Notes: generated by a model not told the origin, from the sequence alone. Positions 46,622 through 59,411 are shown, counted from the first letter of the stretch. The stretch is DNA of 64,000 nucleotides from Zygnema circumcarinatum (GCA_037447605.1 CM074817.1:1566836-1630835), one strand, 5' to 3'. Program-made: numbers and translations.

Positions 46622-47516
46622 TTCTGTGTATACATTCTTTGTGGCCCTTGAAAGGGTCCAATTATTCAAAAATAGATCCACGTGCTTATCAGTTGGTGGG
46701 AGGAGCCATTTGCGACGTGCCGGGCAGTGGGTGCGGTATGGGATGAGCCACTGGCGGATGGAAAAGAATTTGAAGTCATTTTGCTGTCTTGACATTCTCA
46801 GACATTCACCGGCCGTCTTTAAGTGTACAGTTGCAACTTATTTTTAGGGTTGGCATGGTTCCATACATACCATGTTGATAAGGATGTGTCTTAGGTCAGC
46901 GAGGTCCGTGCGTTTGCTATCATGAAGTCAAGCCAATCATGACTCGCTTGGTACCTTTGTGGCCTCAAATGGCAACAAAATCACCTTCATTCCTACGACA
47001 AGACCAGCACTTTCTGGCCGCCCGACAATGTGGACGATAGCCCAAATAAAAAAATGGAACGTGTGGCAGCCCCCGCCATTGCCCCAAGTTGCCTGCACAG
47101 CATGAGCAATAACTTCTAATCTCAAATTCCGAACAATGATCACCGAGGAGACCGATATGCGGCGCCACGCATGAGGATGGCACGCTCACTGGTCCTCGTT
47201 TGGGGTCTGAATATGGTCCTCGTTCAGACCGTGTGAACGCAGAGCCTCAATCGTCGTTATGCATGCACGGGGAGCCGACGTGGCGCCGCCTCCCGCCGGC
47301 AGCCGCCCCTCCATGCAGAGGAGAGGGAGAGGGAGAGGGAGCGGGAGAGAGGGAGGGTAGGCGGCGAGGGTGGGAGGGAAGGTGGAGTCATACGGACGTG
47401 CTCCTGTGGTCATTTGCTAAAGGCAAAGCAATTTTTTGAAGAAGGGTTCTTCTGGAGGGGAAGTGGGGAAGGGCTTCTGATTTCGCATCTTCATTTCATT
47501 CCAGCAGAACTTTGCC
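46622..47516. other. Intergenic between PORR gene and small membrane protein gene
   Basis: No gene seen. A TTTTTAGGGTTGGC word (telo-box-like) lies near 46,843 and a GA-rich run (GAGAGGGAGAGGGAGA) near 47,320-47,350. Confidence 0.4.
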
Positions 47517-48942
47517 ATGGCGTTGCTGAGGGCCAGTTCGCGTCTTTCGGAGGTATGTATGCATTCGTACGTAGAGCATTTTCTGAAGCGCTACTTATCA
47601 CTGTTATTTCAAGCTTAATTTCATTACTTTAATTGTATTACGAAGCATATTTCTCGTTCAGGATACCTCACGTGCTTCAGCTATGATGCAACATCTGAAC
47701 TTCTAACTGATTCTTGCAGTCGCATCAGTTTTGATTTGAGGTATATTATCTGCATGCGTTTATTCGCTTTGTGCAGAGATCATCGTTATTCAGGGCACTG
47801 CATGGCTGCTCTGTTCACATGGCCGAGTCGAAGACACATCCTGCATTGGATCTCGCTGATACACATATGATGAGCCATGCGGAGAAGGAGCGTCTCGGCA
47901 TTCCAAAGAAAGGACCGGCAGATAAGCCGGGGTCGTTCATGCACCAGAGGGGCAGTCTTAGCGAACCTGTGACAAGCGTCCCTCCCGGGAGGTCAGCACC
48001 ACCCTGCCTCTGACCAACAGGAGGATAAAGACTTCCTTTCAGTCAAAAGGAGATGTAGAAGTCTTTACAGGAAGAGAAACAACATGCTATTAGCCGGATT
48101 TGAAATTACTTGTTTCAAACGAGGCATGGGATACTGCCACATTTTAGATTATTTTCTTCGTCTATCAGCCTTCTGCTTAAGGAACGAGGAAGGGCAAGAA
48201 AATATTTCTTATCACAAACCAGTTTTGCAGATTCTACCTTATGTAGTTCGTTTATCTAATGCATGCACGAGCAGCGGCAATCAATCTCGTGCTGCGAAGA
48301 AATGGTAATGCGCAGATGTGCTTAGGCTCTATACTTCTCCGTTTTCCGAATAAAATTAACAACATACAACTGGTCCTGAGATTTGGACGCCGTTTTGAAT
48401 CAATTACAGGTGGTGGCTAAGGAAGGAACTCTGGCCTCTTTGGCCTCTTTTTGGCATGGTGACTTTAGGCCTCACGTTAGCAACATTCACCGGTTTTTGG
48501 ATTCTGTTCGAGCATCCGGAGGTATACCCCCGCAAGCGCCTCCGTGAAGAGTTTCCAGAACTGGATAGGGCTGAGGAATGGGCGCATAAAGGAGAAGAGT
48601 TTGCCAAACAGAGTCCCTTTCGCCGCCTCGCCCATGCGGTAAGCAGAGATAGCATTGACGTTGACCTTGGAGATAGCATTCCCTTAACAACCTACTTAAG
48701 TTACTTTTGCAAGTAAGTGGGACTGGTTCGTGCTTCGTAGTAGGCCAACTTCTTTGAGTCGAGTGTTTTTTTAGGGTTTGCATTCTAACGTGAGGGTCTG
48801 GTAGAGTTGGCTGCAGGGAGGTCCAATTGCTGTTCTGAGGCAAGTGTTCCACGAGCCTCCGCGCCTCCCTGGTGATGAAGATGTATTGACTGGGCGACCC
48901 GCTGGAAAGGGCTCGGGGCCTCCTCGGGGGGGCTCATACTGA
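47517..48942 (+). CDS. Small single-TM protein, probably mitochondrial
   Basis: Four exons: 47517-47552, 47777-47991, 48410-48638 and 48817-48942, in phase throughout (201 residues). The N-terminus MALLRASSRLSERSSLF is rich in Arg, Ser and Leu with no acidic residue before position 12, as in mitochondrial presequences. A single membrane segment lies at about residues 91-110 (LFGMVTLGLTLATFTGFWIL). It is followed by FEHPEVYPRKRLREEFPEL and GEEFAKQSPFRRLAHA. The layout (WLRKELWPLF, one TM helix, then a basic HPEV stretch) recalls plant B12D/MLRQ-type small mitochondrial proteins, but I cannot assign it with certainty. The C-terminus is Gly/Pro-rich. Confidence 0.75.
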
Positions 48943-49870
48943 ACCTTTTCGAGACCACTTGAGCGATCATTAGCTTCTTCTGTGATCCTGTGAAGGATTT
49001 TGCTTGTGGAGAGTGTCAGTCACTTTTACATTTCCGGGTGTGTGTGTACCAGTGTGTAAGAGAGCGAGAGCGAGAGGGGAGGGGGGTAGACACATTCAAA
49101 AGGTGTACAGAGGCAGGGAAGTGGGGCGCATAGCACGTGTGAAGTTGTCTTGAGGGTCGCGTAATATCATCCAAGAAACGGTTGTCACCTTTTGGACAGA
49201 ACGAAGTCAACTTTGACAGAGTAGTGGTGAGGCAGTTCAGTTGAAATGTTGAGAAACCGTTTTGCTTTGACAGTGCCAGGGACAAGTTGCAGCTTACAGT
49301 TTCAATAAAAACTTTAATGCTCACTAACCGAATCTGTAATTTCTTCATATGTCGACAAGGCAAGTTCTTTTGTTTTCCAGTGCCCGTTAAATTGATTTTG
49401 ACCAGTAGTTGCTGCAGCACTTGTCGAGGCAGGCAAGGTAATTCCATTGGGCACAGAGCGCCTCTAACATGAAGGGGAGGGTGAACTGTCATCTCCTGTG
49501 AAGGTACTGCCGCAACATGATCATGGTCAATGACAAAGTGGGGAGGTAGTGACCCCAGCATCGTTTTTAAAAGGAAAGAGAAGGGGAGGACATGGGGGAA
49601 GAAGGGAAGTCAAAAGGATACCGCAATCAAACCCGCTTGGCAATTCCGAATCACTTCCACTCCCACAACACGTCCATAGCTCGAGCCATTGCAATGTGCA
49701 AATATAAGCCCACATAGTACAGCTTTGAGAGCTTGACTGTCAACCGACACAACAACAATAATACAGCATCGAAAAAAATGTCTGTCTCACAAAGTGCGCG
49801 CACATCACCTTAATCTATTTTGACTATTAAGTTCCTCCTACATCTCTCCTTTCACTATCGGTGCCTTGGC
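48943..49870. other. Intergenic, convergent 3' ends
   Basis: Between the plus-strand small membrane protein and the minus-strand bL27c gene. GTCTCTTAC-like and GAGAGCGAGAGCG runs lie near 49,060. No coding signal is recognised. Confidence 0.4.
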
Positions 49871-51785
49871 TTAGCAGATGACGCTCTCGGGCTCACCTTC
49901 CACCTCTGCCTCTGCAATGGAAATGAGGGGTCCGCCCTCAAAATCGTACTCCAAGTCCGCAAACTGCCGCTTCTTCTCCCTCCATGAGCGGAACATCTCT
50001 CGCCGCCTCACCTTCCTGCTGTCAGGGTTCTCCACCTTCTCCGTAAGATCGGGGTAGACGCTGATCTGCACTCGATGAAAAAAACAAACAGCACATTCCA
50101 TGAATGAGTGCCCCACTTGGCTAGATCGGGGTTCATTCGAGGCCTTTTTAAACAACCGGTGAATTAGTAAGACTGGACTGGAAAATTAGTAAGACATGAG
50201 TGAGAGACATTTCTATCTTGCTCCATTGTTGCTTCCCACTGTGACCTACATGAAAGCCATCAGCTTTGGCAGTACATGATGCTCCATAAGAGTCAGAACA
50301 GTCAGTATTTTGACAATCGATAATATCTTTACACAGAGTAGCTCCTATTACATAAGGTGCATAGCAAACCCTATAATCCTTGAGGTTCTTTAAAACCTAT
50401 AGAGGAATTCTCGCCTCCCGAAAGCACATAAGTCAGTGATTTCTAGTGTATCGTCACGAATTCAAAGCATCAGTCGCCTCAAAAACTTATGACTAGTCCC
50501 ATGAGAGGGCAAAGCAGTTGCCCACTCATAGGACGCCATGTCAGACAATACAAGGTGCTGCATACTTTCAACGGACATCAGCCAAAACATAGTATCTGCA
50601 TAAACAAAGGATTGCAGTAGTGTTCCCAATTCAACAAAAGAAGCTCATCATTGACTGTCAGAATTCACAAGAAGCAATGAGCACTCAGCATCTCTACATT
50701 TTTACGTCAAACAGTCAATAATCTAATCTTACATATTCGTGTTAAGCTCATCAGAGAAGGGCTAGGGACGTGCTGAGGAAAGAGAAAGGTAGACATCACT
50801 TGCAGAGGAGCGAAGAGGGCATGCAAATATGCTCTTAAGTTAGCCCTAAAATTAATGGAGCAGAAAGATGGTAGAGACTGCATACGAGAATCTCACCTTA
50901 GTCCTGTCGGGACCGAACTTCTCAAACTTGACAAGACCATCAATCAGCGAGAAGATTGTGTAGTCTTTTCCGATGCCCACATTGTTCCCTGGGTGCCACT
51001 GCACTCCCTCCGCGTCAAAGAAAAGCACAGAAGTAAGCCAGATAATTCCTCTACTCAGCTCGCAGTGTTCAACTCCAGAGACGTCGATGAGGGACTGCTA
51101 GCCCATCACTGAGTGTGCCAAAAATAGGTAAATTGTTGCAGAATGGAAACTGTTACAGAATGTTCATTCAATGCAAAAAGATGTTCCGATTTGCAATACG
51201 GCAGATATGCCCCTGACCCCTTTTTTTGGGTCGTATTTTACAGCCGGATGCACGTGCAGAGCAAGGAACATAAGTTATCACGCAGAGTTCAATATCACTT
51301 CATAGAGAAGCAAACTTCCATCACCCTAATCAACACTCCCTATAATCACTCCCTCACAAACCCCAATTGCAGAAACTAAATGTACCCAGAACATCATCTC
51401 ACAACACACTTCCCACCCACCGCATGTGTTCCTTCATCTCCCATTTACAAACTAGCCCCACCGTAGCCTCCCTCTCCCACTCCTCTTTCACCTTTGTCCC
51501 CCTCTGTCTCACGATGATGCTCCCCGGTTTCGCCGTCTGATCGCCATAGACCTTCACGCCCATCCTCTTAGATACCGAATCTCTCCCATTCTTAGTACTT
51601 CCTGACCCCTTTTTGTGCGCTGCCTCAATAGTCAAACCGAAGGCTCCGCTCCTTCTCTCTATCTCTCCCGCGGCCGCGCGAGTGATCTCTCCCTCCCCAG
51701 AGAAGGCGGCGGAGGAGCGCAGGGACTCCACCTTCAATTTCCCGAACATTCCCGTAATAGCAGCAGCTCCTGCAAGCGCAGCCAT
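49871..51785 (-). CDS. RPL27: Plastid 50S ribosomal protein bL27c
   Basis: Three exons: 51785-51492, 50998-50897 and 50065-49871 (196 residues), all phase 0. A transit-peptide-like N-terminus of about 53 residues (Ala/Ser-rich) precedes [20 protein letters not shown], the conserved start of mature bL27. Then come [40 protein letters not shown] and [11 protein letters not shown]. The C-terminal extension (about 60 residues, [15 protein letters not shown]..., charged) is typical of plastid forms, whose total is close to 198 residues. bL27 reaches the peptidyl-transferase centre of the bacterial-type ribosome. It is nuclear-encoded here and divergently paired with an RbfA homologue 529 bp away. 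Confidence 0.94.
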
Positions 51786-52314
51786 GGCTGCCGGCCGGAG
51801 TCGCTCTCTCTCCCTCTTCCTCGCCCACAGCTCCTTGAAAGAGACCAAGGAGGGGGACCCCAAAAGGCCACGTGGCAGCCCCACGGAAACCCGCCTCCCA
51901 CTCCCGCGATGGCGCTGTTTGTGCGGCTCCGATTGCTCGCCAGGGCGAATTTGAGCCGTGCGATGTGGATTGCGTGCGGGCGCAGGGCACTGGAGCTTTT
52001 AGGGTTTTGGGGGCCTTTCCTCGCCCTCGCACTCAAGCGCTTCGTCTCGTTAAGGAGCCCGTCGGAAGGCTTTGCAAGCTTTTAGGGTTGTGAAGAAGAG
52101 TACCACGTGGCGCATTTCTGGAAGAGATTGCTGCGGCGGAGCGGCTCGACTTCGTTGTAGGGAAAGGTGGAGCAGTCCTGAGAAGGGAGAGAGGGGGGGA
52201 GGTAGGAGGAGGAGGGAGAGAGGAAGGGAGAGACCGTCGGAGAGTTCGCAAGGTGGATTTGGCACCTTACTTGGGACGAATATATTGTGCGTTTTAAGTT
52301 GTATTTTTTAAGGA
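51786..52314. promoter_or_regulatory. Bidirectional promoter of bL27c and RbfA with telo-box-like motifs
   Basis: TTTTAGGGTTTT at 51997-52008 and CTTTTAGGGTTG ending at 52090 lie between the two start codons. CACGTGGC words occur near 51,870 and 52,105. AGGGTTT/AAACCCT motifs are known in plant promoters of ribosomal-protein genes. Joint regulation is inferred from the layout. Confidence 0.55.
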
Positions 52315-54226
52315 ATGGCTGCAGTGTCTGGCAGATTATTTCTCCCTCCTGGAGGAGCTCAAATTCTCGCAGAGAATTCTCATTCCTCAGCATTCAGCAG
52401 GCAGCGGCCACCGTGGCCTTTTTTTGAGACCTGCAGTCTCTGTGGTTCGAGTGGGCGCTCACTCTCCAGCATGGAAACTGCTAGTGGGTTTGGAGCATCT
52501 TTTCGGGTTAGTTATTTATTCGGAAACAGGGCCTTTTTTAAGCCATTCGGGAAGGACACAACGAGGGAGGAGCAGGTACTTCGAATAGTATCAATGGCTC
52601 ATCCGAGACGAGTGCAGATGGTTGGTCAGCAAATTAGGCGTGAGCTCAGTGAAATGTTGATCCATGATAAGGTGCTCCGGGAGGCAGTCATTCCAGAAAC
52701 TTCTATTGGGTCTGATCTCTTCTTATCCTGCGTGGCGTCTATCAGCGAGGTGGAAATGTCGGGTGACTTACAGGTTTGATTCCCATCCTTAAAGCGCGAA
52801 CATGTTTGGGATTGAGCAAGGCAAGGGAAGCAACCGTTTTCTGAGGAGCTTCGAAGAATAGTGGGAAGACAAAAGGGCTGCTTATGGTGCCAATTGGATG
52901 AATGGCTTTTCAATTTGCGATTGAGACTAGTACTCGTCTTGGTTTCTCGCCAATTGTTGACTTACGTAGTATACGTTTATGGGGAAGAGGAGCTTCTTCT
53001 CGATATAAGAAATGGCGAAAGGGCGTCAATGGATTCCTGCTTCACACAGCTTGCTGTACTGAGCTTATGTTAGTTCCGAAAGAAGCCATGCTTGCCCTAA
53101 TCATAAACACACAAAGTAATCTGCATAGTGTCTATGGTTTTCAAATTCCTTGGAGGAATATTCCGCTTGTTATGTGCAACAGGTAGCGAAGGTTTACGTT
53201 TCTGTTGTCGGAGACGAGCGAGGGAAAGAGATTGCCATGGCGGGTCTGAAGGCGAAGCAGGGCTATGTTCGCTCTGGACTTGGAAAGAGAATGCGACTGC
53301 GAGTCACACCTGAAGTTCGATTCCTTTTCGACGACGCGCTCGAGAGAGGCAGTCGGGTGCGCTCTTTTGGCCCTTGCGCTGATGTTCACTACTTGGCTTT
53401 CTCGGAGTCAGTAAAACTGCATGCATGTAGATGCATGTAGATGCAAGAAAGTCAAGGTTGCTGGTTTTGTTTTGGGCTCTTCTTTAACATGCTTGATGAT
53501 GTTTTTAAGTACATGGATCAGGCGTTCTTTTCAGGTTACTCTTTCCTTTCACGCTGTGCTTGCATTTGCTTCTGCTTGAGGTTCCTGCATTGACTGAATA
53601 ATTACGGAACAGCTGGATATATTGAAAATTTCTCCTTCACTTCTTTGTCTTCAAATATTCGAGTCGTGCCAGCACAGTGAGTTGTAGCTCATCATGCATG
53701 CATGCTCACAACTCCAAACAAACGTTGAGGTTGAACATCAATGAGTTGATGAAAGCCAACCGATGTTTACTATCCTAAGATCGACTCTCCTGGTTGGAAG
53801 CATGTGAGCATCTTTAAAGAAGGCCTTCCATTAGTTTCACAGTTTTTTTTGCCCTTCCATTAGTGATCTTACTCTCTTAGTTTCGTCCATAGTTTCTCTG
53901 CCCTTATATCGAAAACTAAACTTTTTCTTCCTGTGATGAATCAGGTGCTCTCTCTTCTTTCAAAGCTGAAAGAAGAGAGGGAAAGGAGAGAGAAAGGAGA
54001 AGTCATTCTGCACAATGCGGACATGGAGGAGGAGGATGACTTTGATGGGCCAACGAAGGTGCCTGTCAGCAGAGATCGGAGAAAAGGAAAAAATGCGGAA
54101 GCTAAGAAGCCTACTCAGAAGCCAACCCCAAAATTTATATTGAGTGAAGAGGATAGTGAAGACAGTGACAAGGACGGAGATGGGCCCGAGTACGGTGAAG
54201 GCGAAAACATCATTTTTATTAAGTGA
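52315..54226 (+). CDS. RBFA: Plastid ribosome-binding factor A (RbfA) homologue
   Basis: Three exons: 52315-52773, 53183-53356 and 53945-54226, phase 0 throughout (304 residues). The first about 95 residues are Ser/Gly-rich and free of obvious domain signal, as a plastid transit peptide would be. The KH-type RbfA domain starts at MAHPRRVQMVGQQIRRELSE and continues SCVASISEVEMSGDL, VAKVYVSVVGDERG, MAGLKAKQGYVRSGLGKRM and LRVTPEVRFLFDDALERG. The end is charged (DRRKGKNAEAKKP) with an acidic Ser/Asp patch and finishes in IIFIK. RbfA matures the 3' end of 16S-type rRNA in small-subunit assembly. Its divergent neighbour is plastid bL27. Confidence 0.93.
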
Positions 54227-55159
54227 CGGAAAAATATGACATTCTCATTTGGGCAAGAGGGGGCGCCGTTTTTTTTAAAAGGAAAAATTAAGTTAACCTT
54301 TGTATATGGTGCACCTCTTGAAGCCTTGTCTCCTGTGGGGTGTTCAAATTATATAAAGGAAAAATGTCAATGTTCTGATCAATATTTTTCTACGAGTCAT
54401 TTGTACGGAGCTGAGAATTTCACCGCTTCAAATCTAACCTCCATCTAAGGGGCTTTTATAATTCTTCTTCAAAGGGGTGACTCATTGCAGACTCGTCATT
54501 GCCCATGAGCAAAAAAGAAAACCAATTCTCTTTTCATTGTTAAGAGATTTGAGTCAATAAAATGTACAAAAGGTCCGAGCCGAGCCCGGTTCTCTTTTGG
54601 AGAACCCCACGGACCCAAACTATCCATAGACCTTTCTAGCCTAATTTGAGCAACCTTTGGTTTCCACATGAGGCCTATTTCTACCACCCGGTTCAACTCA
54701 GTTTTCATAACTAGATTCGTCTACCTGAAACAGACCAAAGGTCGACTAACCGACCGCATATCCTCTATTTCGATTTACAAGCTACAAAACAAGCACGGAT
54801 TCTAAACATGCAAAGCAAAAAATGGTAAAGTCTCGTCCTATGAGAGGACTCTATCAGACAAAATCTGACCTTAACATTATCTATTTCTTTCTTTTTTTCT
54901 AGAGGCTTTGCCCCACTGTCACAGTCACATCAAACACTAAGCGTTTGGGACTAGAGTTGGATTGGGAACATGAAGCAGCCAAAGTGGCTATAGGGAGGCT
55001 GACCTCCCTCTAACCAGGAGGGTAGGCCGTCTCTCTCAGCCACTCCCACTTCCTCTCCCTTCCCCGCCCCCTCACTCTCTCTCTCTCCCCCCCCCTCCCA
55101 CCTCCATTCCCTTCCCCCTCCCCAACCCTTACCTCCTCTATCTAAAGTTAACCCGTTAG
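54227..55159. other. Intergenic, convergent 3' ends
   Basis: No gene seen. The last part before the kinase stop codon (55,020-55,140) is C/T-rich. Confidence 0.4.
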
Positions 55160-57253
55160 CTAGCCCAGATAGCCAACCAGCTCTCCGCCTGTCTGCGCGA
55201 GCCACGTGTCCTCTAGAAGCTCCGGCGCAGTGAGGCGGCTCGCCGGGTCCGCCACTAGGAGCTTCCGTACGAGGCGGCGCGCCGCGGGGGAGACTTCGCC
55301 CCAATGGCGGGCCGCGAACCGAACCTTCGCGGCGCGGATTCGCTCGAAAATGGCGGAATCCGAGTCGCCGAAGAAGGGGAGCATGCCGGAGAGGAGGACG
55401 TAGAGGACCACTCCGAGACTCCACATGTCGGCTTCTTTGCCGTACTTCCCTCCGTTTACGACTTCCGGAGCGAAGTAAAATCTGCAAGAAAAGAAAGTAA
55501 CAGCGATCGGTTTGAGAATTCGTTTATTTTGTTAAGATGAGTTGAATCGTGGATTGTTTCGATGCCGTTTTTTTGAGGTGAATTGGAGGCGGAAGATGAG
55601 AGAGAAGAGAGAGAGAGAGCGAGGGGGAATAGAGGTGGGAGAGTGCGTACGGAGAGCCGGCAATTCCTCTTGTTCGTTGGCGCGGCTCGAGGTACACAGC
55701 GAGGCCGAAGTCGCAGAGTTTGACTCGAGTGCGGTGCGGCTCGCGGGGGTCCGGCGGGGCCACAAGGAGAATGTTCTCCGGCTTAAGGTCCCTGCCGGTC
55801 CATGCAGCCACAGGTTGGGAATTAGTTACAGATGAATCGTACAAGTTATTAGCAGCTTTCTTCCTTCGCCCGCCCTCCTACTCTCTCTCCTTCCTTTCTT
55901 TCCATCAATCCCATCCTCTTTCCCCCCCCCCTCCTTCCTTCCTCCCTCCCTCTTTTCGCCCTCCCTCCTCCCCGCCCTCCCGCTTTGCACGCCTTTCCTT
56001 CCTCCCTTCTCTTCCTCTCTCTCCCTATCCGCATCCCATTAACCCCTAACCATCTCCTCTCACTTCCACCCTCCCTTCCCCCCTTCCCCTTCCTCCACAC
56101 TCAATCCTTTCTCCGCCGTCCCTGCCACCCCTCCCCCTTCCTCCCTGCCCCCCTCCCTCTCTCTCCCTTCCTCCCTGCCCCCCTCCCTCTCTCCTCCCTC
56201 CCTCCCTCCCTCCCTCCCTCCCTCCCTCCCTCACCTATGCATGACCCCCTGCGCGTGCATGTGCCTCACTCCCTCCGCAATCTGTCTGAACAGCCCCGCC
56301 GCCTCCTCCTCCGGGAACCGCTTCCTCCTCAGAATGTGTGAACTCAGGCTCCCTCCCGCGCAGAGCTCCATCAGCATGTGGACCACCCCCCCGTCCCGAT
56401 ACACGCCCTCCAGCGCGCAGATGTTCGGGTGCCCCCCCACCCTCCGCATCAGCGCTATCTCCCTCTCCACATCCGCCGCCGCCCGGGACCGCGCAACGCT
56501 TTTACATGCTCTCCGTTCGCCCGTCAAACGGTCCACCCACACCGTCACAACCCCAAAGTTGCCCCTCCCGAGGACGATGCCCGTCGCCTCATATCGGCCT
56601 CGCGACCTGCCCTGAACCCCACGGGGAGGGAGAGAGTCGGCGCGGAGGGAGTTTTCTACCAGCACGCCTCCGCCTTCTTGGGCCTCTACGTCCCTGATCA
56701 CAGCTATCTCCTCGCGCTGCCTATGACACCTGCTATTTGGGGCTCTCTCTCGCACTCGCACACGCTCTCTCTCTCTCTCTTTCTCTCTCCCCCCTCTCTC
56801 ACATCTCTCCGGCTCCGTCTTCTCCTTGAACCCTCCCTCAGGAGTACCACATTTCCGGCTGCTCTCCCGCCGCCTCCTCCCTCCCTCTGCCTCCCTCCGC
56901 AGAAGCTTCAGCAAGTCCTCCTCCGACTCCGCCCGGCGGTGGCCCACACTCCCCCCCTTCAACTTTAGCCCCAAATCGACCAGCCGTACATTCTTTTCCA
57001 AAGCCTCTCCCGCGGTGTGAGTTTGTATTTCAGTAAAGGCGCAGTCCTCGGGAGAGGTTCTCGAGGTTCTCTCTCCCTCCCTCCCTCTCTCTCCCTCTCC
57101 CTCTCCCTCTCCCTCTTCCTCCTCCTCGTCCTCCCGGAGGCCTCCTCCTGCCGCGCACAGCCTCAGCCTCAGCCGCGCCCTCCGGAAGCTTCCCGGAACC
57201 TCCCGCGAGTCCTCGGGCGAGCCGGGCGCCACGCGGCCCACTCGGTTGCCCAT
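55160..57253 (-). CDS. CDPK/PEPKR2-like protein kinase, possible N-myristoylation
   Basis: Three exons: 57253-56235, 55791-55651 and 55481-55160, in phase (493 residues). The start MGNRVGRVAP has Gly2 in a context that could be myristoylated. Residues 45-230 are low-complexity (Glu/Gly/Arg-rich from GA repeats). The kinase domain follows: GIVLGRGNFGVVTV, RRACKSVARS (lysine), VEREIALM, HPNICALEGVY, LMELCAGGSL, then the split HRDLKPEN (exon junction inside Arg), KLCDFGLAVYL, GIAGSPFYFAPE, DMWSLGVVLYVLLSG and RLVRKLLVADPASR. No EF hands or regulatory tail follow; it ends GGELVGYLG. It resembles the kinase at 11.5 kb in type but has normal DFG and no insert. A frame open upstream to 57361 adds only Ser/Leu repeats, so the MGN start is preferred. 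Confidence 0.88.
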
Positions 57254-58144
57254 CGCGGGGGGGGGCCCAAGCGCGCGGGAAAATTGAGAGAGAGAGAGAG
57301 TGAGAGAGAGAGAGAGGGCGAGAGGGAGAGAAAAAAGGTGAGAGGGAGTGAGAGAGGGCAAGAGGGGGGGAGAGAGGGGTGCGAGGAGAAGGCCGAGGGA
57401 GGGCGGTGTCGGCGCAGAGAGGGAGACCGGAAAGTGACAAACAGCCGGCTCCAGGTAAGTGGACGTGGGCGGGCGGCGGCACGAGCACTCGACACGTGTC
57501 GAGCGTTTTCCATCGTTCTGAGCCGCCAGGTACGGACGGTCGTGTCGGTGCCCACAGACGGCGCCCTGGGGCCGTGGGGCGCAGGACGGCCCCAGAAAAC
57601 GACAGATCGATCGGCGTCCGCTCGTCGAATCTGAGCGTATCTATATTTGGCGCAATCGGTCCGTCCGAGATAGCCGTTATGGGAGGGCGCGCGAAAAGGA
57701 CACTGCTGAAAGGTCGCCGTACATAGAATCTTAAATTTTGCCAGCTGGCTCAGATCCTCTCCCGAGATGTTTCCCTCCACGCGGCGTCTGTGGCGGAGCC
57801 ATAACCGCGCCAGAGATCTTTTTGGGTCCCCTGCCAGCTGGCGATTGTCGGCCCGTAAATGCGCCAGATCCGCGGCGGGCCGAGGCGGCGGCGCATGGGA
57901 CAGCCTTAGGGCCGCGGCCGGGCCCGCCCGGCGACCGGGCGGCAGGGGGAGGGAGGGGCCGGGATAGGTCGGTGGGAGGGACCAGTATAGGTCGGTGTGC
58001 CGGCTGACGCGAGGCGTGTGCGAGGACGTCGAGGGACGAGGGGGCGTAAGCATGACGCCAGCATTAGTGGCTGTTTTGGAGGGTAGGGATTGGTCTGGTA
58101 CTGTACGTAACGACAAATAACCGTACATATTGGGATGTGCCCCT
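57254..58144. other. GC-rich flank of retroelement region
   Basis: C/G-rich sequence with GGCCC and CCAGCTGGC words. A long minus-strand frame (to about 58,437) runs through it, probably because of base composition, or possibly as a degraded retroelement gag. Confidence 0.4.
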
Positions 58145-58680
58145 TGTAGCACAAGATAAGTGGGGTTAAGAGAAGACTGCTGAGCTAGTTGCAGGTGCTG
58201 TACGGCCACTCGCGCGTCCGTGCTGAAACTAATGAAGGGTTGGGTTGGTGCTGTGGGTCTGCCTGCAGCATAGAGCCAGGATCCGGGAGATTCAGAGGTA
58301 CGCGCAGCGGAAGACGTAGGGATCCCGAAGATGTTCCCACCGGCGGCTGGTCTCGATGTGCAAAGAGCCCTTCCTTGGGGGCTCTCTTCCCCTGTCCTCT
58401 CCTCGGCTATTCTCTTAGCTAGGCTTCTAGTTATCATCGGTCATTGGGATGAGCGTAAGGCAGAATAGGACAAGATGGTAGCTTGGCATAGTGACAGCAA
58501 AGGGAAAACAGTACTCAACTTAGATAAAGGTTGTATTTTGGAAAGTCACCCCAGCCAGCGGTTGGCTGGGGATAGTCATTACAATGAAAGGATCTTCTCA
58601 CTGAAATCTTTGTCTAGCTGGGCTGAATGGGACGTCTAAATGCTATCAGCAAGACGACTCTTTCTCTCTCTCTCTCTCTC
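58145..58680 (-). repeat. LTR-like repeat, copy A
   Basis: It begins (plus strand) TGTAGCACAAGATAAG and shares with copy B, in order: GGTTAAGAG, AACTAATGAAGG, ATCGGTCATTGGGATG-like text, AGCTTGGCATAG, CACCCCAGCCAG, GGCTGGGCTGAATGGGA and AATGCTATCAGCAAGA. Read on the minus strand it ends TTATCTTGTGCTACA, an LTR-like terminus. A frame beginning MITRSLAKRI (58,437, minus) recurs in copy B as MITRSLTKRI, so part could instead be the start of a gag gene. Confidence 0.7.
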
Positions 58681-59374
58681 TATCTATGGCATGGAACTCT
58701 CTCTCTCTCTCTCTCTATCTATGGCATGGAACTCTCTCTCTCTCTCTATCTATGGCATGGAACTCTCTCTCTCTCTCTATCTATGGCATGGAACTCTCTC
58801 TCTCTCTCTCTATCTATGGCATGGAACTCTCTCTCTCTCTCTATCTATGGCATGGAACTCTCTCTCTCTCTCTATCTATGGCATGGAACTCTCTCTCTCT
58901 CTCTATCTATGGCATGGAACTCTCTCTCTCTCTCTATCTATGGCATGGAACTCTCTCTCTCTCTCTATCTATGGCATGGAACTCTCTCTCTCTCTCTCTA
59001 TCTATGGCATGGAACTCTCTCTCTCTCTCTCTATCTATGGCATGGAACTCTCTCTCTCTCTCTATCTATGGCATGGAACTCTCTCTCTCTCTCTATCTAT
59101 GGCATGGAACTCTCTCTCTCTCTCTCTCTCTCTATCTATGGCATGGAACTCTCTCTCTCTCTCTATCTATGGCATGGAACTCTCTCTCTCTCTCTATCTA
59201 TGGCATGGAACTCTCTCTCTCTCTCTATCTATGGCATGGAACTCTCTCTCTCTCTCTCTCTCTATCTATGGCATGGAACTCTCTCTCTCTCTCTCTATCT
59301 ATGGCATGGAACTCTCTCTCTCTCTCTATCTATGGCATGGAACTCTCTCTCTCTCTCTCTCTATCTATGGCATG

Positions 59375-59411
<37 letters not shown>

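Noticed and set aside
46218-46661. His-rich minus-strand frame
   Set aside because: It is the antisense shadow of the GAT-repeat tract in the last PORR exon.
57169-58437. 422-residue minus-strand protein
   Set aside because: It runs through GC-rich sequence, overlaps the first kinase exon in another frame and has no domain signal; only its MITRSL start recurs.
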